Below, in pieces: positions 7,846 through 18,839 of a DNA stretch of 34,657 nucleotides (the first letter of the stretch is position 1; each line of letters starts with the position of its first letter). A model generated the notes under the pieces. That model ran no database searches. It saw only the letters and a program-made list of their open reading frames with translations, and was not told the origin of the DNA. This DNA is from Methylobacterium goesingense. Its GTDB lineage: Bacteria; Pseudomonadota; Alphaproteobacteria; Rhizobiales; Beijerinckiaceae. Location of the stretch: assembly GCF_022179225.1 (NCBI RefSeq), contig NZ_BPQL01000100.1, positions 1-34,657 on the forward strand, in the 5' to 3' direction. A program made the position numbers and the translations under genes.

Positions 7846-9369
7846 TCAGCGCGAGGCCGGCGGCAGGGTGGCCGCGGCGGTCTGCGTGTTCGAGAGCGCG
7901 GTCCGCATGCTCTGCATCAACGCTTCCGTCGAGGGCGCGAAGGTGTCGAGCACGGGGGCCGGGTGGACGCCGTAGTAGATCGTCAGGGCGACGAGCGGCG
8001 CGATGATGATCTTTTCGCGCAGATCCAGATCGAGGATGCCCTGCAGGTTGGGCTTCTCGAGCTTGCCGTAGACCACGCGGGCGTAGAGCCAGAGGGCGTA
8101 GCCAGCCGACAGGATAATGCCGAAGACCGAGAAGAACGCCACCGTCGGGTTGGCCCGGAAGGCGCCCATCATGGCGAGGAACTCACCGACGAAGCCGGAG
8201 GTGCCGGGCAGGCCGACATTGGCCATGGTGAACACCATCATGGCCGCCGCATAGAGCGGCATCCGCTTAACCAGGCCGCCATAGGCGGCGATCTCGCGGG
8301 TGTGCATCCGGTCGTAGACCACGCCGACGCAGAGGAAGAGCGCGCCCGAGACGATGCCGTGGGAGATCATCAGGAACAGCGCGCCCTGGATGCCCTGCTC
8401 GTTCATCGTGAACAGACCCAGCGTCACGAAGCCCATATGCGCCACCGAAGAGTAGGCGATGAGCTTCTTGATGTCGGTCTGCATCAGGGCGATCAGCGAG
8501 GTGAAGATGATCGCGACCACCGAGAGGGCGAACACCATCGGGGCGAAGGCGTGGGAGGCATCCGGGAACATCGGCAGCGAGATCCGGATGAAGCCGTAGC
8601 CGCCCATCTTGAGCAGGATGCCCGCCAGGATCACCGAGCCGGCGGTGGGTGCCTCCACGTGCGCGTCGGGCAGCCAGGTATGGACCGGCCACATCGGCAT
8701 CTTCACCGCGAAGGAGGCGAAGAAGGCCAGCCAGAGCCAGGCCTGCATCTCCACGGGGAAGCGCGTGTGCAGCAAGGTCGGGATGTCGGTGGTGCCGGCG
8801 TGCCAGTACATCGCCATGATGGCGAGCAGCATCAGCACCGAGCCGAGCAGGGTGTAGAGGAAGAACTTGAAGCTGGCGTAGATGCGCCGCTTGCCGCCCC
8901 AGATGCCGATGATGAGGAACATCGGGATCAGGCCGGCTTCGAAGAACAGGTAGAACAGCACCAGGTCGAGGGCGCAGAACACGCCGATCATCGTCGTCTC
9001 GAGGACGAGGAAGGCGACGAAGTACTCCTTCACCCGGGTGTTCACCGAGAGCCAAGAGGCGCCGATGCAGAACGGCATCAGGAAGGTGGTCAGCAGGATC
9101 AGCGGCATCGAGAAGCCGTCGACTCCGAGCTTGAACCGGGTGGTCTCGCTCAGCCAGGCATGGGTCTCGACGAGCTGGAAGCTCGCCGTGGTCGCGTCGT
9201 AGCGGCCCCAGGCCACCAGCGAGAGCAGGAAGGTGGCGAGCGTGGTGATCAGCGCGGCCCAGCGGGCGTTGCGCTTCGAGGCCTCGGTCTCCTCGCCCAG
9301 GGTGAGGATGAAGGCCGCGCCGCAGAGCGGAACGATGAGGAGGCCGGAGAGGATTCCGAGGCCGAACAT
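7846..9369 (-). CDS. nuoM: NADH-quinone oxidoreductase subunit M
   Basis: Antiporter-like proton-pumping subunit of complex I. 507 residues, with the usual length and helix pattern. Glu144 lies in [10 protein letters not shown], matching the essential Glu144 of the E. coli subunit. The [20 protein letters not shown] and [15 protein letters not shown] blocks of the discontinuous helices are intact. The last 30 residues are a polar, alanine-rich tail. It starts 31 nt after the nuoL stop and precedes nuoN. Confidence 0.97.
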   Translation of the reverse strand: MFGLGILSGLLIVPLCGAAFILTLGEETEASKRNARWAALITTLATFLLSLVAWGRYDATTASFQLVETHAWLSETTRFKLGVDGFSMPLILLTTFLMPFCIGASWLSVNTRVKEYFVAFLVLETTMIGVFCALDLVLFYLFFEAGLIPMFLIIGIWGGKRRIYASFKFFLYTLLGSVLMLLAIMAMYWHAGTTDIPTLLHTRFPVEMQAWLWLAFFASFAVKMPMWPVHTWLPDAHVEAPTAGSVILAGILLKMGGYGFIRISLPMFPDASHAFAPMVFALSVVAIIFTSLIALMQTDIKKLIAYSSVAHMGFVTLGLFTMNEQGIQGALFLMISHGIVSGALFLCVGVVYDRMHTREIAAYGGLVKRMPLYAAAMMVFTMANVGLPGTSGFVGEFLAMMGAFRANPTVAFFSVFGIILSAGYALWLYARVVYGKLEKPNLQGILDLDLREKIIIAPLVALTIYYGVHPAPVLDTFAPSTEALMQSMRTALSNTQTAAATLPPASR

Positions 9370-9400
9370 CAGCGGGGGCTCCGGTTCGTGACAGCGGCCA

Positions 9401-11497
9401 TCAATGGGCGACCTTGGGCAGGCCGGTCAGCATGTACCAGCTAATGAGGGCGGCGACGCCGACGAGCATGACGAAGGCGTAGTGATAGACGTAGCCGGTC
9501 TGGAAGCGGACCACGCCGCGGGTGACGTCGAGGACCCGGGTTGCGATGCCGTCCGGCCCCATGCCGTCGATGACCCGGCCGTCGGCCTCCTTCCAGAGGA
9601 ACTTGCCGAAATCCTTGGCCGGGCGGACGAAGATCCGGTCGTAGAGTTCGTCGAAGTACCACTTGTTGAGGAGGAAGCGGTACAGGCTCGGCTGCTGCGC
9701 GGCGAGCTGGCCCGGCAGCTCGGGCCGGCGGATGTACATCCAGTAGGCCAGCACGAAGCCGATCAGCATCATGATGAAGGGCGCGTAGGCCACCAGCGCC
9801 GGCACCGAGTGGATGTCGTGCATGATGTGGTTGTCGGGACCGTGGCCGAGGGAATGCCCCCAGAACTTGTCCATGCCTTCGCCGATGAAGCGGTTCTTGA
9901 AGATCAGGCCGGCGAAGAGCGCGCCGAAGGCCAGGATGCCGAGCGGGATCGTCATGACGAGCGGGCTCTCATGCGGGGTGTGCGCATGGTCGTGATGCTC
10001 GATGGCGCTGTGCGAGGCCGGCTCGACGTCGTGGCCGTGATTGTCGTGGGCGACGCCTTCGTGATGGCCCGGGGCGCCATCGGCCTGCGCCGATCCGCCC
10101 GCATGTGCCACCGCGTGATTATCGTCGTGGTGATGTGCCCCGTGACCGGCCCAGCGGGCGGGTCCCTCGAAGGTCATGAAGAACAGGCGCCAGGAATAGA
10201 ACGAGGTCATCAGCGCGGCGACCACGGTGCACAGGAAGGCCAGCGTGTGCCCGGGCCGGGTCGAGGCGTAGGCCGCCTCGATGATCGCGTCCTTGGAATA
10301 GTATCCGGCCGTGAAGGGAAAGCCGATCAGCGCCAGGGTGCCGATGGTCATCATCGCCGAGGTGAAGGGGATGAAGCGGCGGAGATTCCCCATGTTCCGC
10401 ATGTCCTGCTCGTGGTGCATCGCGTGGATGACCGAGCCGGCCCCGAGGAACAGCAGCGCCTTGAAGAAGGCGTGGGTGAAGAGGTGGAACACGGCGGCCG
10501 AGTAGGCGCCGACGCCGAGGGCCACGAACATGTAGCCGAGCTGCGAGCAGGTCGAGTAGGCGATCACGCGTTTGATGTCGTTCTGCACCAGACCGATCGT
10601 GGCCGCAAAGAACGCCGTGATGCCGCCGATGACCGTGACCACGATCAGCGCGTTCGGAGCGAGTTCGAAGAGGGGCGACAGGCGCGCCACCATGAACACG
10701 CCGGCCGTTACCATGGTGGCGGCATGGATGAGCGCGGAGACCGGGGTCGGCCCCTCCATGGCGTCGGGCAGCCAGGTGTGCAGCAGGAACTGGGCCGACT
10801 TGCCCATGGCGCCCATGAACAGGAGCAGGCAGGCGAGCGTCCACGCGCTCCAATCGTAGCCGAGGAAGTGGAAGGTCGCGTCCTTGATCTCGGGCGCGCG
10901 GGCGAAGATGCCGTCGAAGGCGATCGAGCCCGTGAGCACGAAGACCAGGAAGATGCCCAGCGAGAAGCCGAAATCGCCGACGCGGTTGACGATGAAGGCC
11001 TTCATGGCGGCCGCATTCGCCGAGGGCTTCTCGTACCAGAACCCGATCAGCAGGTAGGAGGCGAGGCCGACGCCCTCCCAGCCGAAGAACATCTGCACGA
11101 GGTTGTCGGCCGTGACCAGCATCAGCATGGCGAAGGTGAACAGCGACAGGTAGGCGAAGAAGCGCGGCCGGTGCGGATCCTCCTCCATGTAGCCGATGGA
11201 GTAGAGGTGCACGAGGGTCGAGACCGATGTCACGACCACCAGCATGATCACCGTCAGGGTGTCGATGCGGAAGGCCCAGTCGACCACGAGGTCGCCGGCG
11301 GTGAACCAGGTCGCGACCTGCACGCGGGTGGCGTGCTCGGTGCCGGGCACCTCGAGGAAGGCGCCCCAGGACAGCAGCGCCGAGAAGGCGAGCAGGCCGG
11401 TGGTGATGCCCTCGCTGAGCTTCGGACCGAGCTGGCGGCCGAACAGGCCGGCGAGGAGCGCACCGACGAGCGGGAGGAAGACGATCGCGTGATACAT
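9401..11497 (-). CDS. nuoL: NADH-quinone oxidoreductase subunit L with a histidine-rich loop
   Basis: Distal proton-pumping subunit of complex I, carrying the long lateral helix that runs along NuoM and NuoN. 698 residues, longer than the E. coli protein (613). Key residues are in place: Glu141 in [12 protein letters not shown], Lys233 before the [20 protein letters not shown] block, and Lys346 in [10 protein letters not shown]. The extra length includes a loop at residues 451-510 (9968-10147) with 17 histidines in 60 residues plus several aspartates and glutamates. A spacer of 147 bases with two hairpins separates it from nuoK. Confidence 0.97.
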   Translation of the reverse strand: MYHAIVFLPLVGALLAGLFGRQLGPKLSEGITTGLLAFSALLSWGAFLEVPGTEHATRVQVATWFTAGDLVVDWAFRIDTLTVIMLVVVTSVSTLVHLYSIGYMEEDPHRPRFFAYLSLFTFAMLMLVTADNLVQMFFGWEGVGLASYLLIGFWYEKPSANAAAMKAFIVNRVGDFGFSLGIFLVFVLTGSIAFDGIFARAPEIKDATFHFLGYDWSAWTLACLLLFMGAMGKSAQFLLHTWLPDAMEGPTPVSALIHAATMVTAGVFMVARLSPLFELAPNALIVVTVIGGITAFFAATIGLVQNDIKRVIAYSTCSQLGYMFVALGVGAYSAAVFHLFTHAFFKALLFLGAGSVIHAMHHEQDMRNMGNLRRFIPFTSAMMTIGTLALIGFPFTAGYYSKDAIIEAAYASTRPGHTLAFLCTVVAALMTSFYSWRLFFMTFEGPARWAGHGAHHHDDNHAVAHAGGSAQADGAPGHHEGVAHDNHGHDVEPASHSAIEHHDHAHTPHESPLVMTIPLGILAFGALFAGLIFKNRFIGEGMDKFWGHSLGHGPDNHIMHDIHSVPALVAYAPFIMMLIGFVLAYWMYIRRPELPGQLAAQQPSLYRFLLNKWYFDELYDRIFVRPAKDFGKFLWKEADGRVIDGMGPDGIATRVLDVTRGVVRFQTGYVYHYAFVMLVGVAALISWYMLTGLPKVAH

Positions 11498-11533
11498 CGC
11501 TGGCTTGTCCGGCCTCCTGGGACGCGCCCGGAC

Positions 11534-11612
11534 CCCGCGCAGGGCGCGGGAGCCGGGGCAGCGCCCGGTGGGGTTCGTGTCACCGCCGCGGCGGCGCGAA
11601 GGCCGCGCCGCC
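11534..11612 (-). other. two GC-rich hairpins in the nuoK-nuoL spacer
   Basis: CCCGCGC (11534-11540) pairs with GCGCGGG (11544-11550) across a 3-base loop. GGCGGCGCG (11590-11598) pairs with CGCGCCGCC (11604-11612) across a 5-base loop. Neither is followed by a U-run, so they are unlikely to terminate. They probably shape processing or stability of the polycistronic nuo mRNA. Confidence 0.45.
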
Positions 11613-11644
11613 GGGCGTCGAATCGGGGTCCGTCTCGGTCCCGC

Positions 11645-11950
11645 TCAGCCCTTCATCATGCTGACGTCCTCGACCGCGATGGAGCCGCGGTTTCGGAAGA
11701 ACACGACGAGGATGGCGAGGCCGATGGCCGCCTCCGCCGCCGCGACCGTCAGCACGAACAGGGCGAAGACCTGTCCGGTGATGTCGTTGAGGTGGGTGGA
11801 GAAGGCGACGAGGTTGATGTTCACCGCGAGCAGGATCAGCTCGATGGACATCAGGATGACGATGACGTTCTTGCGGTTCACGAAGATGCCGAGCACCCCC
11901 AGGGTGAACAGGATCGCGGCGACCGTCAGGTAGTGGCTCAGGCCGATCAT
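11645..11950 (-). CDS. nuoK: NADH-quinone oxidoreductase subunit K
   Basis: Small three-helix membrane subunit of complex I on the proton path. 101 residues starting MIGLSHYL. Both conserved membrane glutamates are present: Glu37 in [11 protein letters not shown] and Glu73 in [12 protein letters not shown], corresponding to Glu36 and Glu72 of E. coli. An open extension upstream to 12103 overlaps nuoJ, is Arg-rich and lacks family resemblance, so ATG 11950 was chosen. Confidence 0.97.
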   Translation of the reverse strand: MIGLSHYLTVAAILFTLGVLGIFVNRKNVIVILMSIELILLAVNINLVAFSTHLNDITGQVFALFVLTVAAAEAAIGLAILVVFFRNRGSIAVEDVSMMKG

Positions 11951-11993
11951 CGGATGTGGCTCCCGGTCTCTGCCGTTCGAGTTCCGCCTGTCA

Positions 11994-12614
11994 TCAGACT
12001 TCCACGCCCTGGCGGGACGGCACCTTGCGGGTCTCCACCGCCATGGTCTGCGTGCGCGCGTTCTGGACAGCGATGTTCTGGCGCTTGACACCCGGCCGGT
12101 CACGCAGGGTCAGCACGATGGCGCCGATCATCGCCACCAGCAGGATCAAGCCGGCGAGCTGAAAGAAGAAGACGTAGTCCGTGTAGAGCACCCGGCCCAG
12201 CGCCTGGGTGTTGGTGACGGACTCGGCATTGGCGACCGGCCCGAGCGGCGCCTGAACGAGGCCCGGATCGATGGTCCAGGAGCCGACCACGAGCAGCAGC
12301 TCGATCAGGAACACCGCCCCGATCAGCGCGCCGATGGGCAGGTATTGCTGGAAGCCCTGGCGCAGCTGGGCAAAATCCACGTCGAGCATCATCACGACGA
12401 ACAGGAACAGCACCGCGACCGCGCCCACGTAGACGACCACGAGGATCATCGCCAGGAACTCGGCGCCCATCATCACGAACAGGCCGGCGGCGTTCACGAA
12501 GGCCAGGATTAGGAAGAGCACCGAGGCCACGGGATTGCGCGAGGCGATCACCATGAAGCCCGAGGCGATGGTCACACCTGCGAACAGGTAGAAGAAGGCA
12601 GCGGCTGCGCTCAT
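11994..12614 (-). CDS. nuoJ: NADH-quinone oxidoreductase subunit J
   Basis: Membrane subunit of complex I next to NuoK and NuoA. 206 residues with five hydrophobic helices. The conserved helix 3 block [25 protein letters not shown] includes the flexible pi-bulge region. ATG 12614 gives the usual start [13 protein letters not shown]. An upstream extension to 12716 is not family-like. The C-terminal tail after [10 protein letters not shown] is polar. The gene is 183 bases downstream of nuoI, in a spacer with a hairpin. Confidence 0.96.
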   Translation of the reverse strand: MSAAAAFFYLFAGVTIASGFMVIASRNPVASVLFLILAFVNAAGLFVMMGAEFLAMILVVVYVGAVAVLFLFVVMMLDVDFAQLRQGFQQYLPIGALIGAVFLIELLLVVGSWTIDPGLVQAPLGPVANAESVTNTQALGRVLYTDYVFFFQLAGLILLVAMIGAIVLTLRDRPGVKRQNIAVQNARTQTMAVETRKVPSRQGVEV

Positions 12615-12630
12615 GCGGTTCTTGAGATCA

Positions 12631-12647
12631 GCCGTCCCGAGGACGGC
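12631..12647 (-). other. 7-bp hairpin just upstream of the nuoJ start
   Basis: GCCGTCC (12631-12637) pairs perfectly with GGACGGC (12641-12647) across a CGA loop, ending 17 bases before the nuoJ ATG. The 183-base nuoI-nuoJ spacer has other short GC palindromes and no open frame. In the mRNA this hairpin would lie close to the nuoJ ribosome site and could tune its translation. Confidence 0.35.
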
Positions 12648-12797
12648 CCCTTCTGCCGAAATTGTGCCACGGCCCACCGGCCGCCCGTCTATAGAACCCG
12701 CTCCTGCGGCGCACAACCGCCTCGGAGGGCCCGGGCCGGCTCCGTGGGCACGGAACCGGTCCTCTGTCTCATTCCGCGGTCCGCGGACGGCACCCGC

Positions 12798-13286
12798 TCA
12801 ACGGTAGGGCGCGTCCACGGCGAGGTTGCGCGCGATCTCGCGCTCCCAGCGGTCGCCGTTCAGGAGGAGCTTTTCCTTGTCGTAGAGGAGTTCCTCGCGG
12901 GTCTCGACCGAGAACTCGAAGTTCGGCCCCTCGACGATCGCGTCCACCGGGCAGGCCTCCTGGCACATGCCACAATAGATGCACTTGACCATGTCGAGGT
13001 CGTAACGGGTCGTGCGGCGGGTGCCGTCGTTGCGGCGCGGGCCGGCCTCGATGGTGATGGCCTGGGCGGGGCAGATGGCCTCGCACAGCTTGCAGGCGAT
13101 GCAGCGCTCCTCACCGTTGGGATAGCGGCGGAGCGCATGCTCCCCCCGGAAGCGCGGGCCGCGATGGCCCATCTCGAAGGGGTAGTTGATCGTGGCCTTC
13201 GGCTTGAAGAAGTACTTCATCGCCAGGACGAACCCGGACGCGAACTCCTTCAGCAGCAGACCCTTAGCGACCTGATCGAGCTTCAT
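12798..13286 (-). CDS. nuoI: NADH-quinone oxidoreductase subunit I (two [4Fe-4S] clusters)
   Basis: Peripheral-arm ferredoxin subunit of complex I, holding clusters N6a and N6b. 162 residues. Both cluster motifs are intact: Cys62, 65, 68 and 72 ([12 protein letters not shown]) and Cys102, 105, 108 and 112 ([12 protein letters not shown]). The amphipathic N-terminal part ([15 protein letters not shown]) is standard. It starts 24 nt after the nuoH stop. Confidence 0.98.
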   Translation of the reverse strand: MKLDQVAKGLLLKEFASGFVLAMKYFFKPKATINYPFEMGHRGPRFRGEHALRRYPNGEERCIACKLCEAICPAQAITIEAGPRRNDGTRRTTRYDLDMVKCIYCGMCQEACPVDAIVEGPNFEFSVETREELLYDKEKLLLNGDRWEREIARNLAVDAPYR

Positions 13287-13310
13287 GGCCCGGATCTCCG
13301 TGAGGGGTTG

Positions 13311-14333
13311 TCAGGCGCCCGGCGCGAGGCCGGTGAGCTTGAGGACGAAGGCGACGACGACGACCGAGACGAGCGAGAGCGGCAGGAACACCTTCCAGCC
13401 GAGGCGCATGAGCTGGTCGTAGCGGTAGCGCGGCACCATGGCCTTCACCATGGCGATCATGAAGAAGAGGAAGCTGGCCTTGAGGGCGAACCAGATCAGG
13501 CCCGGCACCCAGGTGAAGGGCGCGAACGGGATCGGCGAGAGCCAGCCGCCGAGGAAGAGCACCGTGCCCAGCGCGCACATGGTCATGATGGCCACGTACT
13601 CGCCCAGCATGAACAACAGGTACGGCGTCGAGGAATACTCGACCATGTAGCCGGCGACCAACTCCGATTCGGCCTCCGGCAGATCGAAGGGCGGGCGGTT
13701 CGTCTCGGCCAGCGCCGAGATGAAGAACACCACAAACATCGGGAACAGCCAGAGCCAGTACCAGCCGAGGATTCCGAGGCTGGTGTCCTGCGCCATCACG
13801 ATGCGCGAGAGGTTCAGGGAGCCAGCGCAGAGAAGGACGCAGATGATGACGAAGCCGAGGGAGACTTCGTAGGAGATCATCTGCGCGGCCGAGCGCAGCG
13901 CACCCAGGAAGGCGTATTTCGAGTTCGAGGCCCAGCCGCCCATGAGGACGCCGTACACGCCGAGCGACGAGATCGCGAAGATGTAGGTGATGCCGACGTT
14001 CAGGTCGGCGATGGCCCAGCCCTCGGCGAGCGGGATCACCGCCCAGGCGGCGAGCGCCAGCGTGGCGAAGACCAGGGGTGCCAGCAAGAACAGCGCCTTG
14101 TTGGCGCCCGCCGGAATGATCGGCTCCTTCAGGACGAACTTCAGGAGATCGGCGAAGGACTGGAACAGGCCCCAGGGCCCGACCACGTTGGGGCCGCGCC
14201 GGAGCTGCACCGCTGCCCAGATCTTACGGTCTGCGAGCAGCGCGTAGGCGATGAAGACCAGCAGCAGCGCCAGGAGCACGAAGCTTTTCAGCGCCAGCAG
14301 CAGGACGGTGCCGAGGATTTCCCAGAAGGTCAT
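13311..14333 (-). CDS. nuoH: NADH-quinone oxidoreductase subunit H
   Basis: Membrane subunit that forms part of the quinone-binding chamber at the junction of the two arms of complex I. 340 residues with eight hydrophobic helices. Conserved loops are present: [20 protein letters not shown] near the N-terminus, SYEVSLGF, and the charged loop beginning [11 protein letters not shown] at 210-220. It starts 12 nt after the nuoG stop. Confidence 0.98.
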   Translation of the reverse strand: MTFWEILGTVLLLALKSFVLLALLLVFIAYALLADRKIWAAVQLRRGPNVVGPWGLFQSFADLLKFVLKEPIIPAGANKALFLLAPLVFATLALAAWAVIPLAEGWAIADLNVGITYIFAISSLGVYGVLMGGWASNSKYAFLGALRSAAQMISYEVSLGFVIICVLLCAGSLNLSRIVMAQDTSLGILGWYWLWLFPMFVVFFISALAETNRPPFDLPEAESELVAGYMVEYSSTPYLLFMLGEYVAIMTMCALGTVLFLGGWLSPIPFAPFTWVPGLIWFALKASFLFFMIAMVKAMVPRYRYDQLMRLGWKVFLPLSLVSVVVVAFVLKLTGLAPGA

Positions 14334-14345
14334 CGCAGGAGATCC

Positions 14346-16427
14346 TTATTCGGCCGCTTCGAGGCCGCGCACCCGGGCGAGGCTCGAACACTCGGCGAGC
14401 ACGCGCGAGGCGCGGGCGATCGCGTTGCTGAGGTAGAAGTCCGGGACCGCCGCGACGAAGGCGGTGCGGGTCGGCTCACCGCCGAGACCCGACAGGGTCT
14501 CCACGGTCGCGACCGCATCGCTCGGGGCGATGGTATCCAGGGCGGCGAAGTGCGGATGCTCGGCGTAGAGCGCCCGGCGTAGGGCGCTCAGCGAATCGAA
14601 CGGCAGGCGCTTGCCAAGCACATCGGATAGGGCGCGCAGGATCGCCCAATCCTCGCGGGCGTCGCCCGGCGGGAAGCCGGCGCGGTTGGTGGTCTGCACC
14701 CGACCCTCGAGGTTGACGTAGGTGGCGCTCTTCTCGGTGTAGGCCGCCCCCGGCAGAATGACGTCGGCGCGGGTGGCGCCGCGATCCCCGTGCGTGCCCT
14801 GGTAGACCACGAAGGCGCCCGGCCCGATCTCGACCTCGTCGGCGCCGAGGTTGAACACCACGTCGAGGGCGCCCGCCGCCGCGATGCCGGCGAAGTCGTG
14901 GCCGCCCTCCCGCGGCACGAAGCCGAGATCGAGGGCACCGACGCGGGCGGCCGCTGTCTGGAGTACGCCGAAGCCACTCCACTCGGGCGTAACGGCGCCG
15001 ATGTCCCGAGCGAGCTTCGCCGCAGCCGCGAGGATCGCGGCGCCGTCGGGCCGGGCGAGCGCACCGGTGCCGACGATGATCAGGGGCCGGTTCGCGGCCT
15101 TCAGCGCTTCGGCGAAGCTGTGCTGGCCGGAGGCGAGATCGGCCAGTGTCTCGGGGCCAGCACCGAGATAGACGTGGGGATAGGTCAGGTCGGCGGGCTC
15201 GCCGATCAGACCGACGGCGAGCGGGCCCATCCTCCAGCGCTTACGGATGCGCACGTTGAGAAGCGAAGCCTCCAGGCGCGGATTGGTGCCGACCAGCAGG
15301 ATTGCGTCCGCCTCCTCGATCCCGGCGATGCCAGTGCCGAGGGTGTAGGCGGCCCGGCCCCAGGCCGGATCGATGGCCTCACCGGCCTGGCGGCAATCGA
15401 GGCTCGTCACGCCGAGGGAGGTCATGAGCGCCTTGAGGGCGTAGATCTCCTCGACTCCCGCAAGGTCGCCGACCACCGCGCCGATGCGCTTCGGGTCGGT
15501 GCCCTTCACCTTGGCGGCAATTGCCGAGAATGCCTCACCCCATGAGGCGGGGCGCAGTCGGCCGTTCTCGCGCAGATACGGCCGGTCGAGGCGCTGGGTG
15601 CGCAGGCCGTCCACGGCGTGGCGGGTCTTGTCGGAGATCCACTCCTCGTTGATCCCCTCGTGCACGCGCGGCTCGATCTGCATGACCTCGCGACCGCGGG
15701 CATCGACCCGGATGGCGCAGCCGACCGCATCCATCACGTCGACGGACTCGGTCTTCGACAGCTCCCAGGGCCGGACCTCGTAGCTCTGCGGCTTGTGGAC
15801 GAGGGCGCCCACGGGGCAGAGGTCGGCAACGTTGCCCTGCAACTCCGAACCCATGGCCGATTCGAGGTAGCTCGTGATCTCCATGTCCTCGCCGCGCCCG
15901 ATGGCGCCGAGGTCCGGCACGCCTGCAACTTCCGCCAAGAAGCGGACGCAGCGGGTGCAGTGAATGCAGCGGTTCATGGCGGTCCGCACCAGCGGGCCGA
16001 TATACTTCTCTTCCACCGCGCGCTTGTTCTCGCCGTAGCGGGTCGAGTCGACACCGTAGGCCATCGCCTGATCTTGCAGATCGCAATGGCCGCCCTGATC
16101 GCAGATCGGGCAATCGAGGGGGTGGTTGATGAGGAGAAACTCCATCACCCCCTCGCGGGCCTTCTTCGTGGTTCCCGAGCGCGTTAGCACCTCCGGCGGC
16201 TCGCCGTTGGGCCCGGGCCGGCAATCCTTGACCGCGTAGGCGCAGGAGGCCACGGGCTTCGGGGCGCCTTTCAACTCAACCAGACACATCCGGCAGTTGC
16301 CAGCGATGGACAGCCGCTCGTGGAAGCAGAAGCGCGGGATCTCCGCGCCTGCCGCCTCGCAGGCCTGGAGCAGCGTGTACTCCGCCGGAACATCGACCTC
16401 GGTGCCGTCGACGACGATCTTGGTCAT
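14346..16427 (-). CDS. nuoG: NADH-quinone oxidoreductase subunit G
   Basis: Largest peripheral subunit of complex I, carrying iron-sulfur clusters N1b, N4 and N5. 693 residues. The N-terminal [2Fe-2S] domain has Cys34, Cys45, Cys48 and Cys62. Then come the N5 motif HPLDCPICDQGGHCDLQD, the N4 cysteines in CIHCTRC and the later CPVGAL, and a C-terminal molybdopterin-oxidoreductase-like domain without cofactor function. The optional N7 cluster motif of E. coli is not seen, as is usual in alphaproteobacteria and mitochondria. The stop is TAA, and a 43-base gap separates it from nuoF. Confidence 0.98.
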   Translation of the reverse strand: MTKIVVDGTEVDVPAEYTLLQACEAAGAEIPRFCFHERLSIAGNCRMCLVELKGAPKPVASCAYAVKDCRPGPNGEPPEVLTRSGTTKKAREGVMEFLLINHPLDCPICDQGGHCDLQDQAMAYGVDSTRYGENKRAVEEKYIGPLVRTAMNRCIHCTRCVRFLAEVAGVPDLGAIGRGEDMEITSYLESAMGSELQGNVADLCPVGALVHKPQSYEVRPWELSKTESVDVMDAVGCAIRVDARGREVMQIEPRVHEGINEEWISDKTRHAVDGLRTQRLDRPYLRENGRLRPASWGEAFSAIAAKVKGTDPKRIGAVVGDLAGVEEIYALKALMTSLGVTSLDCRQAGEAIDPAWGRAAYTLGTGIAGIEEADAILLVGTNPRLEASLLNVRIRKRWRMGPLAVGLIGEPADLTYPHVYLGAGPETLADLASGQHSFAEALKAANRPLIIVGTGALARPDGAAILAAAAKLARDIGAVTPEWSGFGVLQTAAARVGALDLGFVPREGGHDFAGIAAAGALDVVFNLGADEVEIGPGAFVVYQGTHGDRGATRADVILPGAAYTEKSATYVNLEGRVQTTNRAGFPPGDAREDWAILRALSDVLGKRLPFDSLSALRRALYAEHPHFAALDTIAPSDAVATVETLSGLGGEPTRTAFVAAVPDFYLSNAIARASRVLAECSSLARVRGLEAAE

Positions 16428-16470
16428 GCGTGGGTCTCAGGTTCGAATTCGGGTTGATGCGAGGCGCGGA

Positions 16471-17772
16471 TCACTCCGCCGCCATCGGCACCGGATCGGA
16501 ATGGGGGTTGGCGCTGTAACGGTCGATGCGCTTTTCGATCTCCGGCCGGAAATGCCGGATGAGCCCCTGGATCGGCCAAGCCGCCGCGTCGCCGAGCGCG
16601 CAGATCGTGTGGCCCTCGATCTGCTTCGTCACATCGAGCAGCATGTCGATCTCGCGACGTTGCGCGCGCCCCTCAGCCATTCGCAGCATCACGCGCCACA
16701 TCCAGCCCGTGCCCTCGCGGCAGGGCGTGCACTGGCCGCAGGACTCGTGCTTGTAGAAGTAGGCGATGCGGGCGATCGCCGAGACGATATCGGTGGACCG
16801 GTCGAGGACGATCACCGCCGCCGTCCCGAGGCCGGAGCCGAGGTTCTTCAGCGTGTCGAAGTCCATCTTGGCGTCGATGATCTGCTCGGCCGGCACCAGC
16901 GGCACCGAGGAGCCGCCGGGGATGGAGCAGAGCAGGTTGTCCCAGCCGCCGCGCATGCCGCCGCAATGCTTGTCGATGAGTTCGCGGAAGGTGATCCCGA
17001 GTTCTTCCTCGACGTTGCAGGGCTTATTGACGTGCCCCGAGACGCAGAACAGTTTCGTGCCGGTGTTGTTCTTACCGCCGAGGCCGGCGAACCAGGCGCC
17101 ACCCCGGCGCAGGATCGTGCCCGCCACCGCGATCGACTCGACGTTGTTCACCGTCGTCGGGCAGCCATAGAGACCCATGTTCGCAGGGAACGGGGGCTTC
17201 AGGCGCGGCATGCCCTTCTTCCCCTCGAGGCTCTCGAGCAGCGCCGTCTCCTCGCCGCAGATGTAGGCACCGGCGCCGTGGTGGACGTAGATGTCGAAGG
17301 GGTAACCGTGGACGTTGTCCTTGCCGACGAGCCTCGCCGCGTAGGCTTCGTCCACCGCGCGCTGGAGGGCGTGCTTCTCCGCCACGTACTCGCCGCGGAT
17401 GTAGATGTAGCAGGCATGGGCCGCCATCGCGAAGGAGGCGAGCATGCAGCCCTCGATCAGGAGATGCGGATCGTGCCGCATGATCTCCCGGTCCTTGCAG
17501 GTGCCCGGCTCCGACTCGTCGGCGTTGACGACGAGGTAGTGCGGACGCCCATCGGACTTCTTGGGCATGAACGACCACTTGAGGCCGGTGGGAAAGCCGG
17601 CGCCGCCGCGCCCGCGCAGGCCTGACTGCTTCATCTCGTCGATGATCCAGTCGCGGCCCATTTCGAGCAAGAACTTCGTGCCGTCCCAGGCACCGCGCTG
17701 CTTGGCCGCGTCCAGGCCCGGCGAGTGCAGGCCGTAGAGGTTCGTGAAGATGCGATCCTGATCGGCGAGCAT
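16471..17772 (-). CDS. nuoF: NADH-quinone oxidoreductase subunit F (FMN, N3 cluster)
   Basis: Entry point of electrons to complex I: binds NADH, FMN and cluster N3. 433 residues. The nucleotide-binding glycine-rich loop [10 protein letters not shown] is at 54-63, followed by [17 protein letters not shown]. The N3 ligands are Cys345, Cys348, Cys351 (ESCGQCTPC) and Cys391. ATG 17772 (MLADQDRIF) was chosen; the open extension to 18195 is a shadow of the nuoE tail. One base separates the nuoE stop from this start (TGACATG), implying translational coupling. Confidence 0.98.
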   Translation of the reverse strand: MLADQDRIFTNLYGLHSPGLDAAKQRGAWDGTKFLLEMGRDWIIDEMKQSGLRGRGGAGFPTGLKWSFMPKKSDGRPHYLVVNADESEPGTCKDREIMRHDPHLLIEGCMLASFAMAAHACYIYIRGEYVAEKHALQRAVDEAYAARLVGKDNVHGYPFDIYVHHGAGAYICGEETALLESLEGKKGMPRLKPPFPANMGLYGCPTTVNNVESIAVAGTILRRGGAWFAGLGGKNNTGTKLFCVSGHVNKPCNVEEELGITFRELIDKHCGGMRGGWDNLLCSIPGGSSVPLVPAEQIIDAKMDFDTLKNLGSGLGTAAVIVLDRSTDIVSAIARIAYFYKHESCGQCTPCREGTGWMWRVMLRMAEGRAQRREIDMLLDVTKQIEGHTICALGDAAAWPIQGLIRHFRPEIEKRIDRYSANPHSDPVPMAAE

Positions 17773-17773
17773 G

Positions 17774-18820
17774 TCAGTTCCCCTTCTTGGGGTCGGACGG
17801 GTGGGGAGCGGAAGCAGGTGCCGCCGCATCGGCGCTGGCGCCCGAATTCGTCGGTTGCGGCGGCGGTTCGTTGCGGGGCAGCGCCGACTGCGTCCCCGCT
17901 TCGGCACCGGCCGCCTCGGCCTTCGCGATGGTCTCCGGCGCGGCGGGCGCGGGCGTGTTCGGCTGCGCAGTCGACTCCGTGCGGTCGGCCGCGTCGTCCT
18001 TGTCGCTGGGCTTGACCGGCGTCTCGCCGGCGGCCGCGCGTTGCGCGGGGGCGTCGGTGACCGGCCGCTCCGCCGCGCGTCCGGCATCGGGACGGGCCGG
18101 CTTCGGGTCGGAGGCAGCGCGCTGTTCGGAGGACGCGGCCTCCTCCTTGCCGGCTTCGTTCTCCTCATCCTTCTCGAAGCGCTTGCGCCACGCACCCACC
18201 CGCGAGCCGTCGAACAGGGTCGCGTCGGTCAGCGTGTCAGCGCCCCCGAGGGGTTCCGAGGAGGTCCGGCCAACCTGGGAACCGATCTTCACGGGTCGTC
18301 CGGCCGCCAGATCGTCCATGAGCTTGCCCAAGAGGTCCGGCGTCAGGTCCTCGTAGTAATCCTGGTTGATCTGCGCCATCGGGGCGTTGCAGCAGGCGCC
18401 CAGGCACTCGACTTCGAGCCAGGAGAAGTTGCCATCGGCGCTGACATGGCCCGGCGCGCCGAGGCGATGGTGCAGGTAGTCCTTCAGTTCGCGGGCGCCG
18501 CAGGAATCGCACGGCACCGTCCCGCAGAGCTGAATCCAGAACTTGCCCACCGGCTCCAGGGCGAACATCGTGTAGAAGGTCGCGACTTCGAGCACGCGGA
18601 TATGCGGCATGCCGAGTTCGTCGGCCACGGCCTCGATGGCCTTCTGCGGCAGCCAGCCGCCGTTCTGCTCCTGCGCCTTCCACAGCAGCGGGATCACGGC
18701 CGAGGCCTGGCGCCCCTCCGGGTACTTGTCGATCTGTCCCTTGGCCCAGTCGGCGTTCTCGGATGAGAACGCGAAGGCGGCGGGCTGCTCGGAGGCGGGG
18801 GCGAGTCTGCGGTTGGCCAT
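17774..18820 (-). CDS. nuoE: NADH-quinone oxidoreductase subunit E with a long disordered C-terminal tail
   Basis: Thioredoxin-like subunit of complex I with the [2Fe-2S] cluster N1a. 348 residues, against about 160-240 in most bacteria. The conserved domain is at about 20-190, and the N1a ligands Cys99, Cys104, Cys139 and Cys143 are intact. From about residue 218 to the end (17777-18169), about 130 residues are Ala-, Pro-, Glu- and Ser-rich with no predicted fold and no cysteine. The start ATG 18820 ([10 protein letters not shown]) was chosen over an open extension to 19051 that lies inside nuoD. The gap to nuoD is 19 nt. Confidence 0.97.
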   Translation of the reverse strand: MANRRLAPASEQPAAFAFSSENADWAKGQIDKYPEGRQASAVIPLLWKAQEQNGGWLPQKAIEAVADELGMPHIRVLEVATFYTMFALEPVGKFWIQLCGTVPCDSCGARELKDYLHHRLGAPGHVSADGNFSWLEVECLGACCNAPMAQINQDYYEDLTPDLLGKLMDDLAAGRPVKIGSQVGRTSSEPLGGADTLTDATLFDGSRVGAWRKRFEKDEENEAGKEEAASSEQRAASDPKPARPDAGRAAERPVTDAPAQRAAAGETPVKPSDKDDAADRTESTAQPNTPAPAAPETIAKAEAAGAEAGTQSALPRNEPPPQPTNSGASADAAAPASAPHPSDPKKGN

Positions 18821-18839
18821 CAGTTCTGAACCTTGATCC

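Noticed and set aside
9404..12088. Plus-strand open frame of 894 codons opposite nuoL, nuoK and part of nuoJ
   Set aside because: It mirrors high-GC third positions of the nuo genes and is rich in Asp, Glu, His, Arg and Gly with no domain; nuoL and nuoK on the other strand are unmistakable.
12744..14582. Plus-strand open frame of 612 codons opposite nuoI and nuoH
   Set aside because: Same GC-shadow composition; covers well-conserved complex I genes.
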